Made by a program: the position numbers and the translations under genes. A DNA stretch of 64,000 bases from CAYJNO01 sp964371715. GTDB lineage: Bacteria; Bacillota_I; Bacilli_A; Erysipelotrichales; Erysipelotrichaceae. The DNA lies in contig CAYJNO010000002.1 in NCBI GenBank assembly GCA_964371715.1, positions 1-64,000 of the forward strand, read 5' to 3'. This document shows positions 34,700 to 44,289 of the stretch, piece by piece. Under the pieces are notes generated by a model, which worked only from the letters and a program-made list of their open reading frames with translations, ran no database searches and had not been told where the DNA came from. Within the stretch, counting starts at the first letter, position 1. Each line of letters starts with the position of its first letter.

Positions 34700-36790
34700 A
34701 TGAATGAAAACACAAATATAGTTAAAGGTTTTTTTGGATCTTTGCTTTTAGGAATTATAGGTTTTGCAATTATTTTATTTATTTTTACACAATTTTACAT
34801 TAACATACATTTTTTGTTTTTATATATTATAGGATTATTTGTTTATAAGGGTTACACATTATTTAAAGGTGCTAAAAACCCATTAATTATGCGTGCGACT
34901 ATTGGTGCTCACACATTAGTATTATGCTTTGCTTTACTTTATATACTTGATTCAAGACATTATTATTACATTGAAGATATAGAATTTATTTTTTATCCTG
35001 TAGTTGTTATGTTATCAATCTTAATTGCAAATAATAAGCTGATAAATCGTTATTTATTTTCTAGTGATATACCAAGTACTACTAGTAGTGAATATACAAC
35101 AAGCACTTCATATTCTTCTTCACAAAATTCAACTACTAATCAACAAAATACAATTAATATTGAAATTAATGCATATATACCTAATCAAAAGTTACTACCA
35201 AACATTTTTCTAAAGTTAATTTTACTTATTATTCCTTTTGGTATCATATTAAGTTTGTTATTTCGTTATGAGGATTATATTTCTAATGATATAGTAATGA
35301 GTTTTATTATATCAATTGCCTTATTTATATTAACTTTATTTGCGATGTTGCCTTATTTAATAAATGCTAAAAATGCATATCGTGCTGTTGTTAAACATAA
35401 TCATCGTACATATTTTGTGGATTTAAATAAACTTAATAATATTCCTAAGTATACTTTCTTTTTTGGTTTTAAAATGGCATATTACTTAAAAAAGCAAGCA
35501 CATGAAGATAAAGAATTATTAATTATGTTACAAAAGGCAATTTATGATTTTGAAAATAATAATATTGATCATACAAATAAAAATTTACCTAAAGCTGTTA
35601 TTTATTTAAATAATTTACAATGTTTACAAAACAAGAAATATTTCTACTCGCTTAGTTACACTGATGATAATGGTGCAACTAAAGTAACTAAATTACAAAA
35701 AGTATATGATAATTTGAATTTATTTAGAGAATATCAATTTGATGAAATAAATAAAAGAGTACCAATTAATATCTTTTTATATCTTATAATTTATTTAATT
35801 ATCTTAAGTCCTATTATTCCACATATTTCTTTTTTCTTAGATCTTGAAACTTATATCTTTTCATCAGATTATCAATCTTCATATTTAGAGGAAGATGATG
35901 ATGACACCCCTACTATCGATAAAGATAGCCATAGTTATGAATATCTAAGCTATAAAGTAGATTCATCTCATAAACATATTAATGATGAAATAGGAGCTGA
36001 AGATTCTCCACCATTATATTCTGATTTTGATGATGCTGTTGTTTATGGCATTTATGAAATTACAAGCATGCAAACAGGTACACCAGATGACGTATTTAAT
36101 TCTAAACTTGAATCTGTTACTAAATTAGAAGGTGTAGATGTTATTGATTTTAGTACATCACTATACGAATCTAAAGATTTAACAGGTACATATTATTATG
36201 AGGGCTATATTAGCTACACCGATAATTCAGGCATGTATAATCATTTAAAGATTATTTCATATCCAACAAAAAATCTCACTGTATCTCTTATTTCAATTAA
36301 TAATAGAAGTGAATTTAATACTGACATCTTAGATGAATTACAAAGTACAATGTATATTAATCACGCTACTATTAATTACTTAGATGGTAAAAAATATGTT
36401 GATGTTGATGGATATGTATATGACTTTAAGCCAACTTTTGATTTGGAATTATATGATCCAACCACAGATACTACATCTAGTTATTTATATAATTCTTTAA
36501 ATGGTCTACAAGCGATGACGTTTATTGATGATCACTATCCTGAAGTTGATATTGAAACTATATACGAATTTATTGCTGATACACTTAGTGGATATTTTAT
36601 TAGTCCTGATGCTTATAATAACTACGATACTACTATTCCATATCATGTAAGTATTGATAGTTTCCATATTTTAGAAATTTATTCATTAGATGAACCTAAG
36701 TTATATGTTGGCTTCTATATTGAAGAGTTAGGTATCTTTGAATTTGTAAGTTTAATTGATGGTACACTTTTAAATTTAGTTAGAAATTAA
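34700..36790 (+). CDS. Uncharacterised multi-pass membrane protein, 696 aa
   Basis: I do not recognise this family. Four to five hydrophobic helices in the first 110 residues are followed by a Ser/Thr/Asn-rich linker (about 120-150, SSEYTTSTSYSSSQNS), two further helices (about 165-225), a cytoplasmic-looking segment rich in Lys and Tyr (about 230-345), one more helix pair (about 350-375), an acidic linker (EEDDDD near 397) and a C-terminal extracytoplasmic domain of about 290 residues. A ribosome binding site AAGAGG precedes the ATG. It is monocistronic. The mixed low-complexity linkers suggest a multi-domain envelope protein. Confidence 0.65.
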   Translation: MNENTNIVKGFFGSLLLGIIGFAIILFIFTQFYINIHFLFLYIIGLFVYKGYTLFKGAKNPLIMRATIGAHTLVLCFALLYILDSRHYYYIEDIEFIFYPVVVMLSILIANNKLINRYLFSSDIPSTTSSEYTTSTSYSSSQNSTTNQQNTINIEINAYIPNQKLLPNIFLKLILLIIPFGIILSLLFRYEDYISNDIVMSFIISIALFILTLFAMLPYLINAKNAYRAVVKHNHRTYFVDLNKLNNIPKYTFFFGFKMAYYLKKQAHEDKELLIMLQKAIYDFENNNIDHTNKNLPKAVIYLNNLQCLQNKKYFYSLSYTDDNGATKVTKLQKVYDNLNLFREYQFDEINKRVPINIFLYLIIYLIILSPIIPHISFFLDLETYIFSSDYQSSYLEEDDDDTPTIDKDSHSYEYLSYKVDSSHKHINDEIGAEDSPPLYSDFDDAVVYGIYEITSMQTGTPDDVFNSKLESVTKLEGVDVIDFSTSLYESKDLTGTYYYEGYISYTDNSGMYNHLKIISYPTKNLTVSLISINNRSEFNTDILDELQSTMYINHATINYLDGKKYVDVDGYVYDFKPTFDLELYDPTTDTTSSYLYNSLNGLQAMTFIDDHYPEVDIETIYEFIADTLSGYFISPDAYNNYDTTIPYHVSIDSFHILEIYSLDEPKLYVGFYIEELGIFEFVSLIDGTLLNLVRN

Positions 36791-36856
36791 TGTAAGTAAT
36801 TTGATTAACAGATAATCAACTCATATTATAGAACTGTAAATTAAAAACTTAAAAAA

Positions 36857-36900
36857 AGGAAAAATGAGTTATTTATTATAATAAATAACTCATTTTTCCT
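36857..36900. terminator. Long perfect hairpin, bidirectional terminator
   Basis: A 44-base palindrome: two perfectly complementary 21-base arms with a 2-base loop, flanked by an A-run and T-run. It separates convergent genes ending at 36790 (+) and 36907 (-). The stem is longer than the others in this window. Confidence 0.75.
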
Positions 36901-36906
36901 ACAAGC

Positions 36907-37509
36907 TTAAGTTTTAATTTTTGTTTGCCAAAACTTATCATCATCCAAAACATATAGAAACATTGACACATCTAATGTCTTATAGAATAGTTTGATTTTT
37001 TCCATCGCAAATGTATTTAGAATTATATGTAAATTATCAAAGTACTCTTGCTTTGGCTCTGCTAAAGCTAAATATTTTTCAGGACTATTAACTATGCCTT
37101 CAACACGATAAATATATTTAGTTTTTTCGACTACTGGTTTAAAATAAATATATTCATCTTCACTTTTAATAGATGAATCATAGTCTTGGATATAATCCCA
37201 TAAATAATCAGATTCTAATATTATATCTCTAATCATTTTGCTGCTAACATTGGGTTCAATTTCATTAATATTATTAATAAAATCTGTAAAGAAACTAGAA
37301 TTATACTTCATATAATCTTGTTTTAACAATCTAGTTCTTATTTTTTCATCATTCACATTTTTATATAAATGATTTATTTTCATATAACCTTTTCTTGATT
37401 CAACATTATAATCTCTTTTACTTAATGCTTCTATTAGCAAAGAAAAATAAAAATATCCAAATAAAAATATAATCATAACAATCGATATAACTACAAAAAT
37501 ATAATTCAT
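36907..37509 (-). CDS. Uncharacterised membrane-anchored protein, 200 aa
   Basis: No family recognised. One N-terminal membrane helix (residues about 4-25, FVVISIVMIIFLFGYFYFSLL) anchors a charged cytoplasmic or external domain of about 170 residues rich in Tyr, Asp and Lys. No catalytic motif stands out. AGGAG precedes the ATG. It has its own terminator (36857-36900). Confidence 0.6.
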   Translation of the reverse strand: MNYIFVVISIVMIIFLFGYFYFSLLIEALSKRDYNVESRKGYMKINHLYKNVNDEKIRTRLLKQDYMKYNSSFFTDFINNINEIEPNVSSKMIRDIILESDYLWDYIQDYDSSIKSEDEYIYFKPVVEKTKYIYRVEGIVNSPEKYLALAEPKQEYFDNLHIILNTFAMEKIKLFYKTLDVSMFLYVLDDDKFWQTKIKT

Positions 37510-37660
37510 AACTCCTCCTAATTAATTTACAATTGTGTATTAATTTTAATTTGCCTTTCCCTTTTTTTCTATTGATATGCTTTATTAAATAATTTTTACT
37601 TATAATTTTATATGATTAGATATTAATGTATTGTTTTTATCACATTCTCCATTAATTAAA

Positions 37661-37697
37661 AAAAATAACACACATTATACTTTTGTGCGTTATTTTT
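37661..37697 (-). terminator. Terminator of the 84-aa membrane protein
   Basis: Fourteen-base stem with one mismatch (37661-37674 with 37684-37697), ending in a T-run on the plus strand and an A/T run on the minus strand, shortly after the stop at 37726. Confidence 0.65.
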
Positions 37698-37725
37698 GTA
37701 TCTTTAAATACTTAGTTTTATTTGT

Positions 37726-37980
37726 TTAATTTTCTTTAATTTCCTTATTATTTTCTTGATATAAACAATAAGCAATGTTTGATAAATAATGTAATATTGA
37801 AAACATAATTGCACAAAACCCTAAAATAATACCGAAATATAAAGCTGTTATATTTATTTCCGAAACTACGATTTCATCACTATATATTATTGGTTCAGTT
37901 GAAGATGCATAGACTAAGTAACTAAAAATTGATAGGACTAAACTTACTATTGCTGTGTACTTCCATTTTTTTACTTTCAT
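37726..37980 (-). CDS. Small two-helix membrane protein
   Basis: An 84-aa protein with two hydrophobic segments (residues about 9-25 and 47-68), a short acidic external loop between them (STEPIIYSDEIVVSEIN) and a charged C-terminus. AAGGAG lies before the ATG. No family recognised. It sits 35 bases after the MATE gene on the same strand, so it may be co-transcribed with it. Confidence 0.6.
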   Translation of the reverse strand: MKVKKWKYTAIVSLVLSIFSYLVYASSTEPIIYSDEIVVSEINITALYFGIILGFCAIMFSILHYLSNIAYCLYQENNKEIKEN

Positions 37981-38014
37981 ACTTTTCTCCTTACATTTTA
38001 ATTATATACTTTTT

Positions 38015-39352
38015 TTAGTTATATATCATTTTTAACTCTTTTATAACTTGATGATATAAATAAAACAAGATAAGCGATGCAATAACCCATGCTGATGGAT
38101 TAGAAAATAACACTGCATTAAAGCCATAAGTTTTCACAAAGAATAATGCAACTATACTTCTAGCTACCATTTCGCCTAACCCAACTAACATTGCATATTT
38201 TGAATAACCAAGACCTTGAATTGTACATCTTAGTATTACAAGTATTGCTAAAAAGAAATAGAATAATGTATTAATATTTAGATATTGTTGAATAGTACTA
38301 AATAATAATGGGTCATTTTCATTAATAAATAAACGGGCTAAATTATCACCAAAGAAGTAGACTATTATCATACAAACTGCACTATAAATAAATCCAATTA
38401 TTAGGCTAGATTTTACACCTTGTCTAACTCTATCTAGTTTACCAGCCCCTATATTTTGTCCACTAAAGGTAGCCATACTAAGACTTAAACCTTCTAGTCC
38501 TTGAACTGTTAACATTATTATTTTACCAGCTGCAGTTGTACAAGCTACATAGAATGATCCTAGCTCATTTATTGAAATAGTCATAATAATTGAACCAATA
38601 GCAGTAATTGAAAACTGTAATCCCATTGGGACACCTATACTTAATAATTTCTTTATTTTAATTACTGATAATTTAATATCCACTTTTTTAAGTTTCAACA
38701 TTTCAAATTTATATAATATTAAGATAAAGCAAAGTAATCCAGATAGCCCTTGTGATATCGCAGTTGCAAGACCAGCACCCATAACTCCCATTTCAAAGTT
38801 AATAATAAATACTAAGTCTAATACGATATTTAAAATACTAGCTAAAATTAAAAAATATAAAGGTGTTTTACTATCACCTAAAGCTCTTAATAAACTCGCT
38901 AAAAAATTATAGATAAAAATCCCTAAAGTCCCTGCAAAAATCATAAACATATAATCATATGAATAACCAATTATATCTTCTGGAGTATTAAGTAAAATTA
39001 AGATTTCATCTAAAAACAATAATGTTATTGTCGTAATAACTGTTGAAAATATTAATGTTAAAACCAATGCATTAAAGTAATACTTCTTTACATCATCTAC
39101 TCTGTTTGCACCAAACGCTTGAGATATTGGTATACAAAAACCTGTTGCTAAACCTGCAACAAAACCAATAATTAAAAAATTTAATGAACCTGTTGCACCT
39201 ACTCCTGCTAATGCATTTAAGCCGACATAGTGTCCTACGATAATTGAATCAACCATACTATAGAACTGTTGAAATACTAATCCTATAAATATTGGTAAAG
39301 TGAATGTTACTATAAGCTTTATTGGTGAGCCCTCAGTTAGATTTTTTTGCAT
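38015..39352 (-). CDS. MATE-family efflux transporter 1
   Basis: A 445-aa multidrug and toxin extrusion transporter with twelve hydrophobic helices. It opens with the typical MATE leader (NLTEGSPIKLIVTFTLPIFIG) and has FYSMVDSIIVGHYVGLNALAGVG near residue 30, the conserved mark of the family's first helix pair. It exports cationic compounds by Na+ or H+ antiport in the family. It is divergent from the AlbA_2/RecG-like gene. Confidence 0.88.
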   Translation of the reverse strand: MQKNLTEGSPIKLIVTFTLPIFIGLVFQQFYSMVDSIIVGHYVGLNALAGVGATGSLNFLIIGFVAGLATGFCIPISQAFGANRVDDVKKYYFNALVLTLIFSTVITTITLLFLDEILILLNTPEDIIGYSYDYMFMIFAGTLGIFIYNFLASLLRALGDSKTPLYFLILASILNIVLDLVFIINFEMGVMGAGLATAISQGLSGLLCFILILYKFEMLKLKKVDIKLSVIKIKKLLSIGVPMGLQFSITAIGSIIMTISINELGSFYVACTTAAGKIIMLTVQGLEGLSLSMATFSGQNIGAGKLDRVRQGVKSSLIIGFIYSAVCMIIVYFFGDNLARLFINENDPLLFSTIQQYLNINTLFYFFLAILVILRCTIQGLGYSKYAMLVGLGEMVARSIVALFFVKTYGFNAVLFSNPSAWVIASLILFYLYHQVIKELKMIYN

Positions 39353-39447
39353 AATTCCCCCTTTTTTTACACTTGGTAATTTTATAGTGCAGTTTACTTA
39401 AACATAAGTTATAATTATTATATTAATATACAAAAAGGAGGATAGCA

Positions 39448-41160
39448 ATGTCAATAAATATAAATGATATTCTTAACGGTTCAATAGAAAAGAATCGATT
39501 AAATTTTTTATTAGACTATAACATTGATGATGTAATCAATTTAATTACTCGCCTTGCCAATAATAATTCTGATATAAAAAGTAGTTTTATTATAATTGGT
39601 TTAAGTGAAGATGGAAAGTTAGATGGTATTAATCCTTTTAAAGTTGATAAATACATTGCTGAAATTAATGCATATTCTAAATATATAGTTCCTGCATATC
39701 TACCACTAGTAAAACACTATGAGTTAAATCAAAGATCTGTTTTAATGATATGGTGCCCTATTGGAAGAAATGAGTTATATTCATGTCCAAAGTCTGTACT
39801 AGAATTTGATTCAAAAAGAAGAGTGAGTATCGCTAAACTTTTAAAGGAAGACAATGTTGAAGCATTTAATTTAGATGTAAAAAATTATTTAACTGAAGAT
39901 GAATTAAATCAAAAAAATGATAATCCAATCAACATAGTTGATTATCAATCAAATCAAGATTTTATTAATCTAGACCATATAATAGCTGATGATATTATTG
40001 AAGATTTGACTGATTTAGATAATATAATGGAAGATGAAACAATTAATCAGTTAATAGCTGAAGATTTCGCTATAATCGATGAAATAACTGAAGACTTTGT
40101 TGAGGATATTATTACAAATACTGACCATCTTGTTGAGATGAACCCATATCGAAGTCTATCTGATCAAGTTGAAGAAGTTGTTGAGCCCCAAGTTAAAATA
40201 CCTTTTGATACAAATATTGACTATAATATTTCAATAAATGATATTCGTATACCTTTAATATATGAATACCTACAAAAGATTAATATTGATAATATTGAAA
40301 GGTACTACTCAATGTCAATTGTTGATTTACTAAAAGAATTATCATTAGTTGATGATAATTTAAAACCATATAATGCAAGTGTTTTATTCTTCAACGAAGA
40401 TGCTAGTAAATTCTTTAATAACTATAAAATTGTTTTTAGAAAACATTTAGATAACGAAATACTTACTACTAATATTAAAGGTCCTTTATATCAACAAATT
40501 TTAAGTGCCTTTACATTCTTAAATAATGAGTTAATTCAAGTTAAAGAACTTGATAGTAATTATCATTTTAATGTTATTAAAGCTATATTAGTTAATTCAA
40601 TTATTCATAGTGATTATGAAGCTAGCATACCTCTTATATTAGATATCTATCCTGATAATATTAAATTAACTATTAAACCAGGCTTTGATAATACAATTGA
40701 TAATGATGAGTTAATTGAATTAAATTATACTACCAATAACTTAGTTAATCCTATCATTTTAGATTATTTAAATAAATTAGGAATTAATGACTTAGATTTA
40801 CAAGATCAACTAAAAGATTATAAACAACAAAATCTACCTGTGTTACAGTACTATATTAATAAAGAAGATTCTACACTTGTTATTACAATGCCTATTAATC
40901 CAAGTTTTATTATTGATAACCCTAAAAAAGCTAAGCGTCGTACTAAAGAAGAACTAATGGATGATATTTTATTATGTTTATCATTTGATGATAAATCAGC
41001 CATTACAATTTATCATGATTTAGGATATTCTGGAGCTACTTCATTAAGTTTTAGAAACGCAATTAATCTATTGATTGAAGAAAATAAAATAGTATATAGT
41101 GACCCTGAAAATACAAAGTCAAAAAATTCTACATTAAGACTCGTTGATAAAGAAAACTAG
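39448..41160 (+). CDS. AlbA_2/RecG-like ATP-binding protein with acidic insert
   Basis: A 570-aa cytoplasmic protein. The N-terminal part (about residues 10-130) fits a Schlafen AlbA_2 domain (SFIIIGLSEDGKLDGINPFKVDKYI). A middle block of about 80 residues (about 150-230) is strikingly acidic (DDIIEDLTDLDNIMEDETINQLIAEDF, quoted in part). The C-terminal half carries the GHKL-like HATPase_c_4 motif VIKAILVNSIIHSDYE, usual in 'RecG-like' AlbA_2 proteins, and ends with a wHTH-like tail. Such proteins act as transcriptional regulators or nucleic-acid-binding factors; the function here is unknown. AAAGGAGG precedes the ATG. Confidence 0.7.
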   Translation: MSININDILNGSIEKNRLNFLLDYNIDDVINLITRLANNNSDIKSSFIIIGLSEDGKLDGINPFKVDKYIAEINAYSKYIVPAYLPLVKHYELNQRSVLMIWCPIGRNELYSCPKSVLEFDSKRRVSIAKLLKEDNVEAFNLDVKNYLTEDELNQKNDNPINIVDYQSNQDFINLDHIIADDIIEDLTDLDNIMEDETINQLIAEDFAIIDEITEDFVEDIITNTDHLVEMNPYRSLSDQVEEVVEPQVKIPFDTNIDYNISINDIRIPLIYEYLQKINIDNIERYYSMSIVDLLKELSLVDDNLKPYNASVLFFNEDASKFFNNYKIVFRKHLDNEILTTNIKGPLYQQILSAFTFLNNELIQVKELDSNYHFNVIKAILVNSIIHSDYEASIPLILDIYPDNIKLTIKPGFDNTIDNDELIELNYTTNNLVNPIILDYLNKLGINDLDLQDQLKDYKQQNLPVLQYYINKEDSTLVITMPINPSFIIDNPKKAKRRTKEELMDDILLCLSFDDKSAITIYHDLGYSGATSLSFRNAINLLIEENKIVYSDPENTKSKNSTLRLVDKEN

Positions 41161-41181
41161 TGATTTGCATAAATCACTAGT
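41156..41181. terminator. Bidirectional terminator
   Basis: Stem ACTAGTGATTT/AAATCACTAGT with loop GCAT, starting at the stop codon of the AlbA_2 gene and followed by TTATTTTTTT. It also ends the convergent Ord-like gene. Confidence 0.8.
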
Positions 41182-41189
41182 TTATTTTT

Positions 41190-42221
41190 TTATAAATATA
41201 CATGCATTGGATAAGATAAATATTCAACTTCATCTAATTTTTCAACTGTTATAAAGCCAGCTGGCGCATTTAAAATTGTCGGAATACGATTTACTACAGT
41301 TGCACATGTATGTTCAACTGTTGCAGGTTTTTTAACAAAGAACTCAACATTTGGTTCTCCGATTATTTTCCAATCACACATGTCTCCATCTTCTGGTCCA
41401 TATACTTTTCCGATACATTTAGTTTCAATGACTGGTCCTTGATATGTTGTTGTTGTGACAACAGCTGACATACCAATACAATTTCCTTTTTTTATTGTTT
41501 CTTTTAATGTGTCACTATATAGATCTGTACCATAGAAATATGGTTCACACCTTTGTGTTTGTGACTTAATAGTCCATCCCATTTTATTACATAAGGCTTC
41601 ATTTGAATTCCATACATAGCTTGGTTCTAGTACTTCAGGATGTGCCAATTGTGCTTCAAATTCTTCTGGAGTGAATCCTGCACCATGAGCCTTAGCTAAT
41701 GCTAAACCATAATCTTCAACATTATAACTTACAGCACCTTCAATACGATTAATATTGTGTGTACCAGCAGCAACTGTTCCAATCATATTGATCCAATATA
41801 AATCTTGCATCCCAGAACCAACAATAGTACAATTATTTTCTTTAGCTAATAAATCTAACTTATTAGTTAAATGACTTGCTGTTGTCCATGGATATATTGC
41901 TTCTTCGCATGTAGTAACCACATTAATTCCACGTATTAAGCATTTCTCAAAATGATCATAACAATCTCCCATAAAACTGAATAGAGTAACAATTGCGATA
42001 TCTGCATCGCATGAATCAAGAACTTCATCTGCATCACTTTGTATTATAACTCCAAGTTTAACACCAAGCTCTGCATAATCTCCAACATCCATACCTACAA
42101 CTTCAGGATTTACATCAATTGCACCTACAATTTCTGCTCCTTTTTCATACAGATAACGTAAAGTGTATTTAGACATTTTACCACATCCATATTGAACTAC
42201 GCGTATTTTCTCTAAAGTCAT
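41190..42221 (-). CDS. NAD(P)-dependent amine dehydrogenase, dihydrodipicolinate-reductase-like (Ord family)
   Basis: A 343-aa oxidoreductase. The Rossmann motif is VVQYGCGKMSKYTLRYL at the N-terminus, followed by GAIDVNPEVVGMDVGDYAEL; NVVTTCEEAIYPW and GSGMQDLYW are typical of the 2,4-diaminopentanoate dehydrogenase (Ord)/dihydrodipicolinate-reductase-like group. In ornithine fermenters Ord releases ammonia from 2,4-diaminopentanoate; no other gene of that pathway is nearby, so the substrate may differ. AGGAGG (42230-42235) supports the ATG at 42221; a TTG three bases upstream is unlikely. Monocistronic. Confidence 0.75.
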   Translation of the reverse strand: MTLEKIRVVQYGCGKMSKYTLRYLYEKGAEIVGAIDVNPEVVGMDVGDYAELGVKLGVIIQSDADEVLDSCDADIAIVTLFSFMGDCYDHFEKCLIRGINVVTTCEEAIYPWTTASHLTNKLDLLAKENNCTIVGSGMQDLYWINMIGTVAAGTHNINRIEGAVSYNVEDYGLALAKAHGAGFTPEEFEAQLAHPEVLEPSYVWNSNEALCNKMGWTIKSQTQRCEPYFYGTDLYSDTLKETIKKGNCIGMSAVVTTTTYQGPVIETKCIGKVYGPEDGDMCDWKIIGEPNVEFFVKKPATVEHTCATVVNRIPTILNAPAGFITVEKLDEVEYLSYPMHVYL

Positions 42222-42338
42222 CAATTTTTCCTCCTAGTTATGCGCTTACATTTTCATTATAGCAAACATAACTAATTGATACAATATTCATCATAAAGAG
42301 ACTTTTATTTGTAAGAATTAGTTCAATTTTATGTATTA

Positions 42339-43673
42339 TTAATATTGATATCTATCTTTGTTTTTTCGATAGAAATACATTGCTACAAGTAATGCTAAAA
42401 ACTCTGCAAAGGGTATTGCTAACCATATTCCATTTAATCCCATGACTTGAGGTAATATTAGTAAGCTTATCACAATAAATACTAAACTTCTTAATCCTGA
42501 TATTGTTCCTGATACAAATCCATTTGATAATGCTGTGAATACTGCTGACAAATAAATATTAAAGCCCATAAATAAATATGAAATTGTAAATAGGAATAAA
42601 CCATTTTTTGCTAAGTCAAATGTTTCACTGTTTTTCGCAATAAATATTCCAACAGCTTCATCTGCAAAAATTGAAGATAATACTATAATTATGAATGAAA
42701 TCACTCCAATAAATTTGAATCCCTGGTAAATAACTTTCTTTAACGATATTGTATTTTTTTCACCATATTTAAAACTAATTATTGGAGATATGCCTATTGA
42801 AAATCCATTGTAGATTGCTGTTTGAAATTGCATAATATATACAATCACACTAATTGCTGCAACTCCAGATTCACCAGCTATATTCATTAACATATAATTA
42901 AACATAATTGTTGTAATTGATGCTGATAGTGCACCAATTAATTCTGACAACCCATTATACATACTTTGGATAATCATTTTTAAATTAAAATTTGGCTTTA
43001 TAAAATGAAGTATATTTTTGCGTTTAAATATAAAATATAAAAGACCAAAAATTCCAGGTATAAAATATCCAATTCCTGTTGCAATTCCAGCTCCTTGAAT
43101 ACCTAAATCGAAGATTGTTGGAGCTATTAATAGATAATCTAATACTATATTTGATAGTCCCCCAATTACACAAACTATAAATCCTAAAGTTGGCTTGCCT
43201 GCAGTAACTAAAAATGATTGAACAAAAACCATTAATAATAAAGGTACAAAAAACGGTATTATACTTATTAGATAATCATAAGCAAATTGATATAAAATAT
43301 CACTTGTTCCAAGCATATTTAAAATATTGTCTATATTAAAATATATTAAAAATGTCGCTAATAGACCAAGGACAATTCCAATAATATATATTGCGCTTAA
43401 AAAAGAATTTGCTTCCACTTTCTTATTTTGACCTAGCAAATTGCCGATAATGGCATTTGCACCTGTAGCAAACATTAATCCTATTGCCATTATAAAGCTA
43501 AATATTGGTGATATTAAATTAATTGCAGCTAATGCATTTTCACCAACATATGTTGATACAAATATTCCATCAACTATTGTATATGTTGACATAAATAACA
43601 TCATTAATATACTTGGCATTGTATATTTTATTAATTTATTAAAATTAAAATCTTGTGCTAGTGGACTAATCAT
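42339..43673 (-). CDS. MATE-family efflux transporter 2
   Basis: A 444-aa MATE transporter with twelve helices and the family opening FNFNKLIKYTMPSILMMLFMSTY followed by IVDGIFVSTYVGENALAAIN. It overlaps the marR gene by 8 bases, so it is the regulated partner of that repressor, a common drug-efflux arrangement. Distinct in sequence from the MATE protein at 38015-39352. Confidence 0.88.
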   Translation of the reverse strand: MISPLAQDFNFNKLIKYTMPSILMMLFMSTYTIVDGIFVSTYVGENALAAINLISPIFSFIMAIGLMFATGANAIIGNLLGQNKKVEANSFLSAIYIIGIVLGLLATFLIYFNIDNILNMLGTSDILYQFAYDYLISIIPFFVPLLLMVFVQSFLVTAGKPTLGFIVCVIGGLSNIVLDYLLIAPTIFDLGIQGAGIATGIGYFIPGIFGLLYFIFKRKNILHFIKPNFNLKMIIQSMYNGLSELIGALSASITTIMFNYMLMNIAGESGVAAISVIVYIMQFQTAIYNGFSIGISPIISFKYGEKNTISLKKVIYQGFKFIGVISFIIIVLSSIFADEAVGIFIAKNSETFDLAKNGLFLFTISYLFMGFNIYLSAVFTALSNGFVSGTISGLRSLVFIVISLLILPQVMGLNGIWLAIPFAEFLALLVAMYFYRKNKDRYQY

Positions 43674-44130
43674 TCTTATTACCTTTTAAATCATCTTTTA
43701 TTGAAAACATTGATAATTCTTCTAACATTTCTAAAAAGATATTTAACTTTTCTACTCCATATTTATTTAAAAGCATTTTTTCAGCTTCATTTACTTCATA
43801 TGTACTTTCATCAAATAATTTTTTTGCTTCATTTGCTGATTTTAAATAATATACTCGTTTATCTATTTCACTTTGTGTTCTTACTACATAACCCTTTTTA
43901 CATAACTCATTTATTTTTTGAGTTACCGATGGTCTTGTAATTCCTAGTAGATCAGCAATTTTTGATGATGTATATTCATTTGGATGTGCCTCTATTATAT
44001 TTAAGTATAAAACATCATGATATGATAAATTATTTACTACTTCCTTACTATATGCTCTACCTAATTCCTCAATGGCCATATCATGATACATTTTATTTAA
44101 AATTTCATTTATTGTCTTACTCATTTCCAT
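43666..44130 (-). CDS. MarR-family transcriptional regulator
   Basis: A 154-aa MarR repressor. The wHTH is visible as HPNEYTSSKIADLLGITRPSVTQKINELCKKGYV, quoted in part, with the wing QSEIDKRVYYLKSANEAKKLF. Flanking helices form the dimer interface. It heads a two-gene operon with a MATE exporter. A 40-base perfect palindrome (44140-44179) sits directly upstream, so autoregulation and control of the exporter are expected, with release by a phenolic or drug-like ligand as in the family. Confidence 0.88.
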   Translation of the reverse strand: MEMSKTINEILNKMYHDMAIEELGRAYSKEVVNNLSYHDVLYLNIIEAHPNEYTSSKIADLLGITRPSVTQKINELCKKGYVVRTQSEIDKRVYYLKSANEAKKLFDESTYEVNEAEKMLLNKYGVEKLNIFLEMLEELSMFSIKDDLKGNKND

Positions 44131-44139
44131 TTATCTCCT

Positions 44140-44179
44140 ATATAGTTATATAAAACTAATTAGTTTTATATAACTATAT
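44140..44179. promoter_or_regulatory. 40-bp palindromic MarR operator
   Basis: Two perfect complementary 20-base arms centred at 44159/44160, core AAAACTAATTAGTTTT, next to the marR ribosome binding site. It is about twice the usual single MarR site, room for two dimers. Confidence 0.75.
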
Positions 44180-44289
44180 TAACCTAACAAAATTTGTTAT
44201 TCAAGTCTTTTTTGGTGTTTTTTATTACAAGTGCATTTTCAGTACTTTTATTTTAGTTATAATAGCTTTGTTATAGATGAGGAAATTAT

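Noticed and set aside
42235..42256. Sequence like a cre site (TGTAAGCG on the minus strand) upstream of the Ord-like gene
   Set aside because: Only the left half fits the CcpA pattern; the right half has several mismatches, unlike the site at 19204-19217.
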